A stretch of DNA of 32,864 nucleotides from Thermoplasmatota archaeon (GCA_023487765.1 JAMDBW010000030.1:361-33224); one strand, 5' to 3'. Numbered from the stretch's first letter, positions 24,535-31,926 are shown. The notes: a model not told the origin generated them from the letters alone. Program-made: numbers and translations.

Positions 24535-25695
24535 TCACATTTTACTTCCCAGGGCATACGTCAAATCAGTCGGGGACGGGTGATAGACACAGCCGGGGTC
24601 CTCCGCCAGCGGATCGCCGTAGTAGGCGAATGCTCTGGCCCTGGACCCGCCGCACACAACCTTGAACCTGCATTCTCCGCATTTACCTTTCAATCCGTCT
24701 CTGTTCCTCAAATCATTCAAGAGCCTGTTTTTCCTGAATATCTCCACAATGCCGGTCTGTTTCACATTACCGCATGATACTGGAAGAAAACCTGATGGAG
24801 TTACCTCCCCGTTCTGGCTGATAAATAAAATACCCTGGCCCGCAGGGTGTGAAGCACGCTGAACGGTCTTACTGTTTTCACTCGGTTTACGGCGTGGACC
24901 GAAAATCTTCACAGTCTCGGAGGACAGATACTGATAAAGGTCCGAATCAGGCGGTACAGCGCCTTCCTCCATCTGTTTCACGATTCTTTTGAAGACTGGT
25001 GATTCCACGGTTCTCACGTTCAATCCGTATGTTTCCAGTGAAGCCAGCCAGAAATTCACATCCTCGATCTGTTCTGCTGTCAGATCTTCCTCATAGAGTC
25101 CTCTGCCGGTTTTAATCAGGAAAAACAATTCCCATGTCCTGACCCCAGAATCCACGAGAGATTTTGCTATGTACGGCAACTCGGTAATATTTCTCTTCAT
25201 GATGGTTGTATTGACCTGAACAGGAATTCCCGCATCCATAACATCACCAATCAGCGCCACGGTAAGTGAATGCGATCCGGGACTTCTTCTCAGCCAGTCG
25301 TGCGATCCGCCGTAATCTCCATCCATGCTTAAGGAAAGAGATCTTACACCGCGCTTCCTGATAAACCGGAGAAAATCCGGGGTAAGAAGCGGGGACGCAG
25401 AAGGACTCACTGAAAACGGAATACCTAATTTGTGCGTGAAGTCGATAATGTCACGTATACGATCCCGCATCAGCATGTTTCCGCCGGTGAATATAACCAT
25501 CGGATAAGGTCTGCCGAACTCCAGAATGCCTTTTATGGCATTCGTGACTTCTTCATAACTCAGCTGGTCAGGCAATGGATTTTCCTGAGATGAAGCTCTA
25601 CAGTGCCTGCATCTGTAATCACATGCAACAGTGGTCTCAATGAATATCAATGATGGCCTGGAACCGGAATTTTCCGGAATTGAATCCGAACTCAT
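24535..25695 (-). CDS. Radical SAM/SPASM domain protein
   Basis: 386 residues. The 4Fe-4S radical SAM motif C25-x3-C29-x2-C32 (CDYRCRHCRAS) follows FIETTVA, and GGN (TGGNMLM) is the SAM-binding GGE variant. The C-terminal SPASM region CGECRFKVVCGGSRARAFAYYGDPLAEDPGC binds auxiliary clusters. The pattern CDYRCRHCRAS...P..FTGG and the C-terminal GGSRARAFAYYGD... are shared with AhbC/AhbD-type heme-pathway enzymes and with related archaeal SPASM proteins, so a role in heme or peptide modification is likely but not assignable. It has its own TATA-like GATTAAATCA (25725-25716) about 25 bases upstream and is divergent from the small gene at 25825. Confidence 0.85.
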   Translation of the reverse strand: MSSDSIPENSGSRPSLIFIETTVACDYRCRHCRASSQENPLPDQLSYEEVTNAIKGILEFGRPYPMVIFTGGNMLMRDRIRDIIDFTHKLGIPFSVSPSASPLLTPDFLRFIRKRGVRSLSLSMDGDYGGSHDWLRRSPGSHSLTVALIGDVMDAGIPVQVNTTIMKRNITELPYIAKSLVDSGVRTWELFFLIKTGRGLYEEDLTAEQIEDVNFWLASLETYGLNVRTVESPVFKRIVKQMEEGAVPPDSDLYQYLSSETVKIFGPRRKPSENSKTVQRASHPAGQGILFISQNGEVTPSGFLPVSCGNVKQTGIVEIFRKNRLLNDLRNRDGLKGKCGECRFKVVCGGSRARAFAYYGDPLAEDPGCVYHPSPTDLTYALGSKM

Positions 25696-25824
25696 TATAA
25701 AAGTAGCTTGTCTACTGATTTAATCGGTCTCCCTAACATGTTATAGATACAATGCACTGAACCGGAAAACGACTTTGTTCAGTATAATGGGAAAGTTTGA
25801 ACTGAATGTAACAATTTACCGTAC

Positions 25825-26010
25825 ATGGGAATAGACTGCGAATCTCTTGGTAGCATAGTAGTTTACAGAAAGAATGGTGAGCAGAATGAAATCGATCACG
25901 ACACTACCGTTAGGATCTGCCTCCAGGCTCAGGAAGAAGGCGCCGGACTTGATGAAATAATTAAGAGAACGATTTACCCCGATCTCAAACTTCTCAGGCT
26001 GAAATTCTGA
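25825..26010 (+). CDS. Small protein of unknown function upstream of the TyrA-like gene
   Basis: 61 residues, MGIDCESLGSIVVYRKNGEQ..., with a beta-hairpin-like start and a helical end (LDEIIKRTIYPDLKLLRLKF). No family recognised; it has no C-terminal Gly-Gly and so is not an obvious ubiquitin-like modifier. It precedes the next gene by 23 bases and is probably in its operon. A TATA-like AGTATAATG lies at 25781-25789. A short earlier frame, MGKFELNVTIYR at 25787, is out of frame by one base; a recent frameshift near 25825 cannot be excluded. Confidence 0.5.
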   Translation: MGIDCESLGSIVVYRKNGEQNEIDHDTTVRICLQAQEEGAGLDEIIKRTIYPDLKLLRLKF

Positions 26011-26033
26011 ATTATGTGCTGGAGGTCAAGATC

Positions 26034-26699
26034 ATGGACATAGGTATATTGGGAAAAAAGAATCCGCTCACCGGGTTCCTTGTGGAATCCCTTAAGAATG
26101 ACGGGATAAACGTGACAGTGCTCACCGGGAATTCTTATGAAAGCGCACTTCGTCAGATAAGTGGCCTGGATTACCTGATTCTGAATCACACTGTTCCCTT
26201 TAACAGAAAGGTAATAGAATCCGTCCCGGACAGAAGCAGGATAATCGAAATATCGCCGGTTAAGACGCCATTCAAACAGTTTAGCGGAGAAATAACAAGC
26301 GTAAGTCTGCTGAGAGAATCGGATGAAAATACTGTCCTCGATCAGGGGACCATAATTTACCTGGAGGACATTTCCATCAAAGGCAATGAGAAATTTGTAC
26401 GTGAGATATTCCGGGGTTTCAGATTCCTCAGGAAGAATCTTGAAGAGCATGAACGCATGGTATCGGAAATACTGGTAAAACCGTATGTAATGGCACTCCT
26501 GTCAAGAAAAATATCCGATTTAGAATATGATTTTTTAACCACTGAATATAGCAAACTCCTGAATATTTCCAGAATCATCAGCAACCATAATATAGACGAT
26601 GTAAGGGAGATTATTCGCTATAATCCGTACTCCTCCGGGATATTTGAAAAAATGGAAAACGACCTGAAAAGAGTGTGGAACGAGCTGTCATTTTATTAG
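26034..26699 (+). CDS. TyrA-like (prephenate dehydrogenase-related) protein with altered nucleotide loop
   Basis: 221 residues from ATG 26034; GGAGGTCA (26021-26028) is an excellent Shine-Dalgarno site seven bases or so upstream, against GTG 26016. The order of elements resembles prephenate dehydrogenase: an N-terminal strand-loop-helix (MDIGILGKKNPLTGFL), ISPVKTPF (74-80) at the place of the family's D-V-x-S-V-K, and LEEHERMVSEILVKPYVMALL (137-157), like the E-H-D-x-M helix. However, the Gly-rich GxGxxG is GILGKKNP, and the second catalytic histidine position appears as KPY. Dehydrogenase activity is therefore doubtful. Assignment rests on motif order only. Confidence 0.45.
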   Translation: MDIGILGKKNPLTGFLVESLKNDGINVTVLTGNSYESALRQISGLDYLILNHTVPFNRKVIESVPDRSRIIEISPVKTPFKQFSGEITSVSLLRESDENTVLDQGTIIYLEDISIKGNEKFVREIFRGFRFLRKNLEEHERMVSEILVKPYVMALLSRKISDLEYDFLTTEYSKLLNISRIISNHNIDDVREIIRYNPYSSGIFEKMENDLKRVWNELSFY

Positions 26700-26712
26700 C
26701 AAACCGGGAAAC

Positions 26713-26721
26713 ATTATCTAT
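26713..26721 (+). promoter_or_regulatory. Probable TATA box of the permease gene
   Basis: ATTATCTAT centred about 24 bases before GTG 26741; predicts a leaderless message. Confidence 0.45.
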
Positions 26722-26740
26722 GGTGCCAAGATAACTCCGA

Positions 26741-28075
26741 GTGACTACAGGTTTTCAGAGAACACTCAGACTGCCGGACGCAATAATGATCAATCTCGGT
26801 GCAATAGTCGGAGCAGGCATTTTCGTAATTATCGGAATTTCAGTGGCAAGCGCAGGACCTGCCGTTCTGATTTCCATACCTCTTGCAGGCATTGTCGCCA
26901 TCTTTACGGGCATATGTTTTTCGCAGATTGCCAGGCATGTTAACAAGGAAGGAGGTGTATACGAATACGGGAAAGAAGGTCTATCCCCATATGCCGGTTT
27001 CATTGGCGGATCCCTGTGGACATTTGGCAACATCACTGCTTTGTCAGCAGTTTCGATAAGCTTCGGGGGTTACCTTGACGCAATGCTTAACTCCAGATTC
27101 CCGGTAATATTCACTGGAGTTGCGATCATATCAGCTTTTGCAGTATTGAATATTCTCGGCATAAAGAACTCGGCAAAAATGCTCAGAACCATAGTTATAG
27201 TGAACATTGCCATTCTCCTGATTTTCACAGTATCCGGTTTCTTCTTTTTCCAGCCTTCCCATTTCTCAAATTTCTTTTCTAAGGGCTATTCGGGGATTAT
27301 TTCCGGTGGAGCGATAATATTCTTCGCATTTGCCGGGTTTTCCAGGGTAACAACGGTCTCGGAGGAAGTTGTCGACCCTGAGAAGACAATACCGAAGGCG
27401 ATAATCATCTCCATAGTTATTTCAATGGTGCTTTATTCACTGATTTCTCTTGCAGCAATAGGCCTTACCTCCACAACTTCGCTTTCAGATTCCACATCAC
27501 CACTGGCTCTGGCTGCCTCCAGGACCGGCCTGACTGAACTGATCTTCATCGTGTCCACCGGTGCACTTATCGCCACATCGGGTGTAATACTGACCGGGAT
27601 ACTTGGAACATCAAGAGTCCTGTTTGCAATGGGGAGAGACGGTGAGATTCCATCTGTGATTTCCAGACTGGACAAATTCTCCACACCGATTGTCGCGATC
27701 ATCGTTTCACTGCTTCTTGCCATTGCCATGATGCCTGCTGCATCATTCGGGACAATCGTGGAATCATCAAATACCTGCATCATCGCCGCATACGCGATAA
27801 TCAACATAGCTGCTCTCAGAATACACATCAAATACCGAAATGAGAAAAGAAAAGGATTATTGCACAAGGACTGGTTCTTTCTGGTTCCATCAGCTGGAAT
27901 TCTCACAATAGCTGTCTTCTTTGCCTTCCTTGGGAGAGAGAGCATGGAGATAGCCGCCCTCGTATTCATATCCGGTTCAGTCTACTATGCCCTGAAATCC
28001 CTCAATTCGAGGGAATCCGGCAGAATTCCAAAAATAAGCAAAGTCAGGCTGTTTGGTAAAAGCAGGACGCAATGA
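26741..28075 (+). CDS. APC superfamily amino acid permease
   Basis: 444 residues, about twelve membrane helices. The N-terminal DAIMINLGAIVGAGIFVIIG is the unwound first helix that holds the substrate carboxyl and amino groups in APC transporters. FAFAGFSRVTTVSEEVVDPEKTIPKAI is the family's conserved loop after helix 6, and GRDGEIPSVISRL and the C-terminal helices follow. Transporters of this type move amino acids or polyamines with protons, but the substrate cannot be deduced. It starts at GTG with a TATA box 24 bases upstream; the chain is intact. The gene ends the ordinary chromosomal part of the window before the mobile-element region. Confidence 0.92.
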   Translation: MTTGFQRTLRLPDAIMINLGAIVGAGIFVIIGISVASAGPAVLISIPLAGIVAIFTGICFSQIARHVNKEGGVYEYGKEGLSPYAGFIGGSLWTFGNITALSAVSISFGGYLDAMLNSRFPVIFTGVAIISAFAVLNILGIKNSAKMLRTIVIVNIAILLIFTVSGFFFFQPSHFSNFFSKGYSGIISGGAIIFFAFAGFSRVTTVSEEVVDPEKTIPKAIIISIVISMVLYSLISLAAIGLTSTTSLSDSTSPLALAASRTGLTELIFIVSTGALIATSGVILTGILGTSRVLFAMGRDGEIPSVISRLDKFSTPIVAIIVSLLLAIAMMPAASFGTIVESSNTCIIAAYAIINIAALRIHIKYRNEKRKGLLHKDWFFLVPSAGILTIAVFFAFLGRESMEIAALVFISGSVYYALKSLNSRESGRIPKISKVRLFGKSRTQ

Positions 28076-28355
28076 TCTGAATCCATAAGGTGAGATAACG
28101 AGGCAAGATTAGTTAACCCAGTAAGGTGAAATCCCGGAACTGTACTGAAAAAGGATTGTGCAAATCCATAACTTGAAAATAAGTGCCAAAATCAGATCCT
28201 TTCAAGCTTGGATCCATAAATTTCCGGAAAGCGGTGATGTGGCAATTTTTCTTGTATAGTAAGCAATAATGATAACTCAATATATCTTAAATGTACATAA
28301 TATTAACAATGAAAGCCAGGGAATTCCTGAATCTGCTGCAGATATGTAGGGTAAA

Positions 28356-28375
28356 AGTCTGGATTACTCCAGACT
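28356..28375 (-). ncRNA. Domain VI-like hairpin of the group II intron
   Basis: Minus strand AGTCTGGA, loop GTAA, TCCAGACT: a perfect 8-bp hairpin directly after domain V. It is followed by TTTACCCTAC; an A seven bases before the inferred 3' end could be the branch point, as is usual in domain VI. Confidence 0.6.
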
Positions 28376-28385
28376 CTTCCGCTTC

Positions 28386-28417
28386 GAACCGTGCTTGACC
28401 TTTTCGATCACACGGCT
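28386..28417 (-). ncRNA. Group II intron domain V
   Basis: Minus strand begins AGCCGTG (with the catalytic AGC), closes with CACGGTT, and has the upper stem GATC / GGTC with a GAAAA loop and a small bulge. Lower-stem pairs A-U, G-U, C-G, C-G, G-C, U-A, G-C match the universal domain V. This is the most conserved part of group II introns and fixes the identity of the element. Confidence 0.8.
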
Positions 28418-29367
28418 TTCCTCGAGGGCTGGAATATGGTCACTTCCCTGCCTTTCCTTGTTATGTATCTTCTGAAGAAGTGGAAGCCGATGAAGTTAAA
28501 GCCTTCCCTGGCTGTGACGGTCCTGCTCTTCTCCTCATTGAGGGATAGCTTGAGCTTCTCCAGCAGTTTCCTCATGATCACCATGATTGCTTCGGAATTG
28601 CTTCCTGCCAGTATCACCATGTCATCAGCCCATCTTATGAGGTGAGCATTGTATTTCTGTGCTGTGTATCTCCCTTCTTCTGCCCAGAATTTATCAATCT
28701 CGTTCAGGTATATGTTCGCCAGCAGCGGCGAGATGACGCCGCCCTGGGGTGTGCCAAATGCCGGATGGGTTATTTCTCCATTGCATACCACGCCAGCCCT
28801 GAGCCATTCCCTGATCAGGTGAAGGACATAGCTGTCCCTTATCCTGTTTTCCACGAGAGACATCATTATCCGGTGATCGATGCTGTCAAAGAACGATGAT
28901 ATATCCATGTCCACAATCTCCGTGCATCCGTAGTTCAGGTACCTGCGTACCTCAAGTGATGCCTGCTTTGCATTCCTGCCTGGCCTGTAGCCGTAACTGC
29001 TGTCATGAAAGTCAGCCTCAAATATCGGCTCCATGATCAGCTTTACTGCCTGCTGTACTATGCGATCTTTCACAGTGGGTATTCCCAGTGGCCTCTGCTT
29101 CCCGTCCGGTTTAAGGATGAAGACCCTCCTGACCGGTTCTACCCTGTAGGTTCTGTTCACAAGCTCTTCCTGCAGTTCTTTCAGGAACTCTTCCTCTCTC
29201 TCCTTCACCTGCTTTACCGATTCACCGTCGATTCCCGGTGATCCCCTGTTTGCGTATACAAGGCTCCATGCCTCCTTCAGCACATCAGATCGACATATCT
29301 TGTCCATGAGTGTGTTGAACCGGGCATTCTTTTCCGACTTAGCCCTTGCGTAGAGACTGTCCTGCAT
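28408..29367 (-). CDS. Group II intron reverse transcriptase, missing its maturase (X) domain
   Basis: 319 residues of an LtrA-type enzyme: RT-0/1 region (NRGSPGIDG, 40-48; KPDGKQRPLGIP), RPGRNAKQA, IVDMDISSFFDSIDH (RT3), GTPQGGVISPLLANIYL (RT4), and the catalytic box at W246-A-D-D (248-249), Trp replacing the usual Tyr of YADD. FNFIGFHFFRRY and IFQPSRKAV finish the RT/thumb junction. Full-length group II proteins have 420-560 residues; the X/maturase and endonuclease parts are gone. The final codons GCC GTG and the stop TGA are already inside domain V. It may still be a folded RT, but it cannot support splicing alone. Confidence 0.85.
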   Translation of the reverse strand: MQDSLYARAKSEKNARFNTLMDKICRSDVLKEAWSLVYANRGSPGIDGESVKQVKEREEEFLKELQEELVNRTYRVEPVRRVFILKPDGKQRPLGIPTVKDRIVQQAVKLIMEPIFEADFHDSSYGYRPGRNAKQASLEVRRYLNYGCTEIVDMDISSFFDSIDHRIMMSLVENRIRDSYVLHLIREWLRAGVVCNGEITHPAFGTPQGGVISPLLANIYLNEIDKFWAEEGRYTAQKYNAHLIRWADDMVILAGSNSEAIMVIMRKLLEKLKLSLNEEKSRTVTAREGFNFIGFHFFRRYITRKGREVTIFQPSRKAV

Positions 29368-29576
29368 CTCCCTGAGTGTTTTTATATCCTCCTACCCTCA
29401 CGGGAATGGGATTCCTCTGAGATCAGAACAGTCATGCCACAAGCAGGTCTCCTTCCCTCTGCGAAGGTTATGCTGTCCTCCGCGTCATAAGTACTGTGAG
29501 GCCATCCGATGAAATGTTTCAATCAAAATAGGACAAATTCCGAAATTAATTAACGGAAACATGCCATGTTCAGGAA

Positions 29577-29942
29577 ATGAGTGAAACGAGAAAGGCGTAT
29601 TCGCCCGGGGAAAAATTAAAAATCGTGCTGGAAGGCCTGAGCGGAACCATATCGGTATCGGATCTCTGCAAGAAGTACGACATCAAGTCTGCAAGGTTCT
29701 ACGACTGGAAGGAGAAGCTTTCAAAGAGTGCAGAGAGCGTATTCGACGACAGGGGAAGGAAGAGCACAGCGGATCAGAAGACAATCGAGGATCAGAAGAA
29801 GGAGAATGAGAGGCTCAAGGACGTCATTGCGGAAATAACAATGGAAAATCTTGATCTCAAAAAAAACTATAACCGCATAACCAACATACATGTGCCTCCG
29901 GAATCTGCATTCTCCTCATTTTGTCCCGGCAGATCCCCCTGA
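29577..29942 (+). pseudogene. IS3-type transposase orfA fragment
   Basis: 121 codons. MSETRKAYSPGEKLKIVLEGLSG, with the helix-turn-helix VSDLCKKYDIKSARFYDWKEKL, then a Lys/Glu-rich coiled coil ending IAEITMENLDLKK: the helix-turn-helix plus leucine-zipper layout of IS3-family OrfA. The native sequence stops at residue 96; residues after LKK are read from the terminal repeat of the inserted element (29860-29890) and its interior, and no orfB follows. The IS3 element is therefore cut at its 3' side. Its left end may be TGTTTCAATCAAAATAGG (29515 onward); no matching right end was found. Confidence 0.7.
29860..29890 (+). repeat. Left terminal inverted repeat of the IS
   Basis: Seven A, then CTATAACCGCATAACC, then AACATACA. 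Exact reverse complement of 31613-31643. Outside it the flank is orfA (GATCTCA); inside, it diverges at once (TGTGCC against AATCTG on the other end). Confidence 0.85.
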
Positions 29943-31562
29943 CAACCGCCATCTGCTTTCTATTGTCTTTAGAGCTGCATTGTAACCGGTCGATGCTTTT
30001 CTCATCAGTGCCTGGCATTTCTTTCTTGACGTGAATTCCCTCCACCTGTCACTGAACGCTTCCCTGCTGACCTTCTCCTCCATTTCGACGAGTTCGTTCC
30101 TGGATGCATGCGGTATCAGGAAAGTGCTCCTTCCATACTGTGCAATGAAAGAGTCCCATGACCTGAAACCGCTCATTCTCCTGTATGAGGTTTTGTTGTG
30201 TCTTATGGTTATCTCGAGGTTGTTGTCCGTCCTCGGGATCCTCTTATCATCATAACAGAAGAACAGGCCGTCCCAGTGATTCTCTATGGTATCCGCCATG
30301 GCTGTGAGATTCGACCATATGCCCCCTTCTCTTATTTTCCGCCTGATGTTTTCAAGGAACGCGGTGAGAGTTCTCTTCACCTCGTCGGATGATGATTCGG
30401 ATGCGAGCGTCTCCCTCAGTCTGTTTGCATATACCGCAAGATCTGATACTTTCCTGTAATCGCCGATGAACTCCCTCCACCTTCCCGTAATGCCCGAAAG
30501 CTTCCTGAGATCACTGTCGTTGCCGGCAAGAAGCATTCTTCTTATGGTTCCGTCGATGGATGCAAGCCTCTGGAATACCGACATACCGGAAAACGTCAGA
30601 GGTTTTGTTCCGGGGTATATGAGGAGACCCCGCAGAAGAGAGCAGGCATCCCTCACCTGCGAGGCCATGGGATCATCCCTTCCCTGCAGGGATCTCTCTA
30701 TTTTCGGTATGCCGCGAATGCGTTTCCTTATCTTCTTCTTGAGGTTCCGATCAAGATCCATTACGGGCAGACATGCGTTCCTGAGCACATGGAAATGGCA
30801 GAACTGGTGCCTCACCCCGGGTAATGCCCTCTTCACGCCCAGACGAATGGATACCTGGTGATCACTTATGACGGCAATGATCGGAATGCCCAGCCTCTCA
30901 AGTGCATCTCTCACCTTCCCTATTATTGCCGCTATGTTTCCAGAGGAGCTGTTGTACAGATAATCGGCGTACAGAACCTTCGAAGTCAGGGCATCCTGCA
31001 GCACATAGAGGGTGCTGTTTCCCCTCTCGGGCTGCACACCGTCGATTGCGAGAACAATGCCCCCGTTTTCACCCGCTTTTTCGAGGAAATCCTGATCCAG
31101 CTCAATGGGCCTTGTTGCAATAAGCTCTTCGAATAAATGAACGAGATCGTAGCATTCTCTCTCGCTGATATCTATCCGTTTCCTGCTGAGAGATTCATCT
31201 ATCTCCGGGATGGACCTCTTCTCCTCATGCCTGAGGAAACCTATCTCTGCCAGTACATCAAGGGAATATGTCCTGAAAGGAAGTGAAAGCAGATCTGCCT
31301 CCGCTGATCTGTATGTCCTTCCGCATGCTGTGCTGGAGCATTTATACGCATAGCTGAAAGCGAATATCTTTCCCTTCATCGTCTGTATATGCTTCCTCCA
31401 TGCAATGTGATCCCTCTTCAGACGGTGTCCGCACGCAACGCAGTCTCCAAACTCAGGCTTAAAATACATCTTTTTGTATCTGGAATAGTCCCGTGACTTC
31501 TTCATGACAATCACGGGACATACCATGTAAATGTCTGACAAATAGTTTATTGCCTGGCTCAA
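29916..31562 (-). CDS. DDE transposase (IS256/Mutator-like clade)
   Basis: 548 residues. An N-terminal zinc-binding part has Cys pairs C41/C44 and C75/C80 (CVACGH, CSSTACGR). The DDE core: D174 in IVLAIDGVQP, D234 in VISDHQVSIR, the C-x-x-H signature C255/H258 (QFCHFHVLRN) used by the IS256/MULE clade between the second Asp and the Glu, and E450 in RIPRTDNNLEITIRHNKTSYRRMSG. All three acidic residues and the C/H pair are intact, so transposition is plausible. ATG 31562 is used; the Met at residue 20 is an alternative. The exact IS family name needs a database comparison. Confidence 0.85.
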   Translation of the reverse strand: MSQAINYLSDIYMVCPVIVMKKSRDYSRYKKMYFKPEFGDCVACGHRLKRDHIAWRKHIQTMKGKIFAFSYAYKCSSTACGRTYRSAEADLLSLPFRTYSLDVLAEIGFLRHEEKRSIPEIDESLSRKRIDISERECYDLVHLFEELIATRPIELDQDFLEKAGENGGIVLAIDGVQPERGNSTLYVLQDALTSKVLYADYLYNSSSGNIAAIIGKVRDALERLGIPIIAVISDHQVSIRLGVKRALPGVRHQFCHFHVLRNACLPVMDLDRNLKKKIRKRIRGIPKIERSLQGRDDPMASQVRDACSLLRGLLIYPGTKPLTFSGMSVFQRLASIDGTIRRMLLAGNDSDLRKLSGITGRWREFIGDYRKVSDLAVYANRLRETLASESSSDEVKRTLTAFLENIRRKIREGGIWSNLTAMADTIENHWDGLFFCYDDKRIPRTDNNLEITIRHNKTSYRRMSGFRSWDSFIAQYGRSTFLIPHASRNELVEMEEKVSREAFSDRWREFTSRKKCQALMRKASTGYNAALKTIESRWRLSGGSAGTK

Positions 31563-31612
31563 AAAAGTATGTGAAACCTGAAAAACCAGTAAATTACAGT
31601 GTCAGACAGATT

Positions 31613-31643
31613 TGTATGTTGGTTATGCGGTTATAGTTTTTTT
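31613..31643 (-). repeat. Right terminal inverted repeat of the IS
   Basis: Perfect reverse complement of 29860-29890. It overlaps the last seven codons (including the stop) of the small gene on the minus strand. Confidence 0.85.
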
Positions 31644-31925
31644 AAAGTTGTAGTAAAGCCCGATCCTCTCCAGGTTTTCCCTGCTTACGCGATGACCCAT
31701 CTTCTCGATCATGTCAAGGAGTTCGTTCGGTGAGAGATCGCCCTGCATCAGCCTTGTTGCAATGTATCCAAACTGAACCTTTTCAAGCGGGATGTGATCA
31801 GGACTCTCTTTGTCCCTGCCGATGTACCTGAGGTGTTTCTGTACAGTCTTTCCGTTGATCCACTTATTTTCAACTTCCTGATAGTAGGTTCTGCCACCTT
31901 TTTTAATCGCACGAATAAATGACAT
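31623..31925 (-). CDS. Small transposon-associated protein, C-terminus within the IS end
   Basis: 100 residues: MSFIRAIKKGGRTYYQEVEN, NGKTVQKHLRYIGRDKE, LSPNELLDMIEKMGHRVSRENLERIGLYYNF. The start resembles the N-terminal domain of IS1634/IS4-like transposases (I-x-K-x-x-x-Y-x-x-V-x-G-K-x-x-Q-K-x-L-x-Y-I-G), here as a free-standing protein; small ORFs of this type accompany transposases in archaea. Its last residues, KKTITA and stop, are encoded by the IS terminal repeat, so the natural C-terminus may be lost. Its promoter has a striking palindrome (31927-31949) between a TATA box and the ATG. Confidence 0.6.
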   Translation of the reverse strand: MSFIRAIKKGGRTYYQEVENKWINGKTVQKHLRYIGRDKESPDHIPLEKVQFGYIATRLMQGDLSPNELLDMIEKMGHRVSRENLERIGLYYNFKKTITA

Positions 31926-31926
31926 T

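Larger units (their letters stand above)
28346..29512 (-). mobile_element. Truncated group II intron (3' domains and reverse transcriptase)
   Basis: Contains an intron-encoded reverse transcriptase (29367-28408), domain V (28417-28386) and a domain VI-like hairpin (28375-28356) ending in CCCTAC at about 28346, a plausible 3' splice site. The 5' side is missing: only about 200 bases separate the RT start from the IS3-type gene, whereas domains I-III normally need 400-600. The upstream boundary (29512) is an estimate at the edge of an IS-like sequence, TGTTTCAATCAAAATAGG. Without domain I it cannot splice or retrohome. Confidence 0.65.
29860..31643 (-). mobile_element. Insertion sequence with 31-bp perfect terminal inverted repeats
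   Basis: About 1784 bases bounded by identical inverted repeats (29860-29890 and 31613-31643) and carrying one transposase gene reading right to left. The stop codon is 26 bases from the left repeat and the start is 51 bases from the right one, a compact IS layout. It interrupts orfA on the left and the small gene at 31925-31623 on the right. No direct target duplication is seen at the outer edges of the repeats. Confidence 0.8.

Noticed and set aside
25734-25743. TAACATGTTA palindrome upstream of the radical SAM gene
   Set aside because: Only ten bases, AT-rich, and likely by chance; not clearly placed as an operator.
27433-27969. 178-codon minus frame opposite the permease gene
   Set aside because: Shadow caused by the hydrophobic codons of the permease; no signature.
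28076-28345. Possible gene between the permease and the intron
   Set aside because: No frame of useful length or motif; the stretch appears to be non-coding DNA flanking the intron's 3' end.
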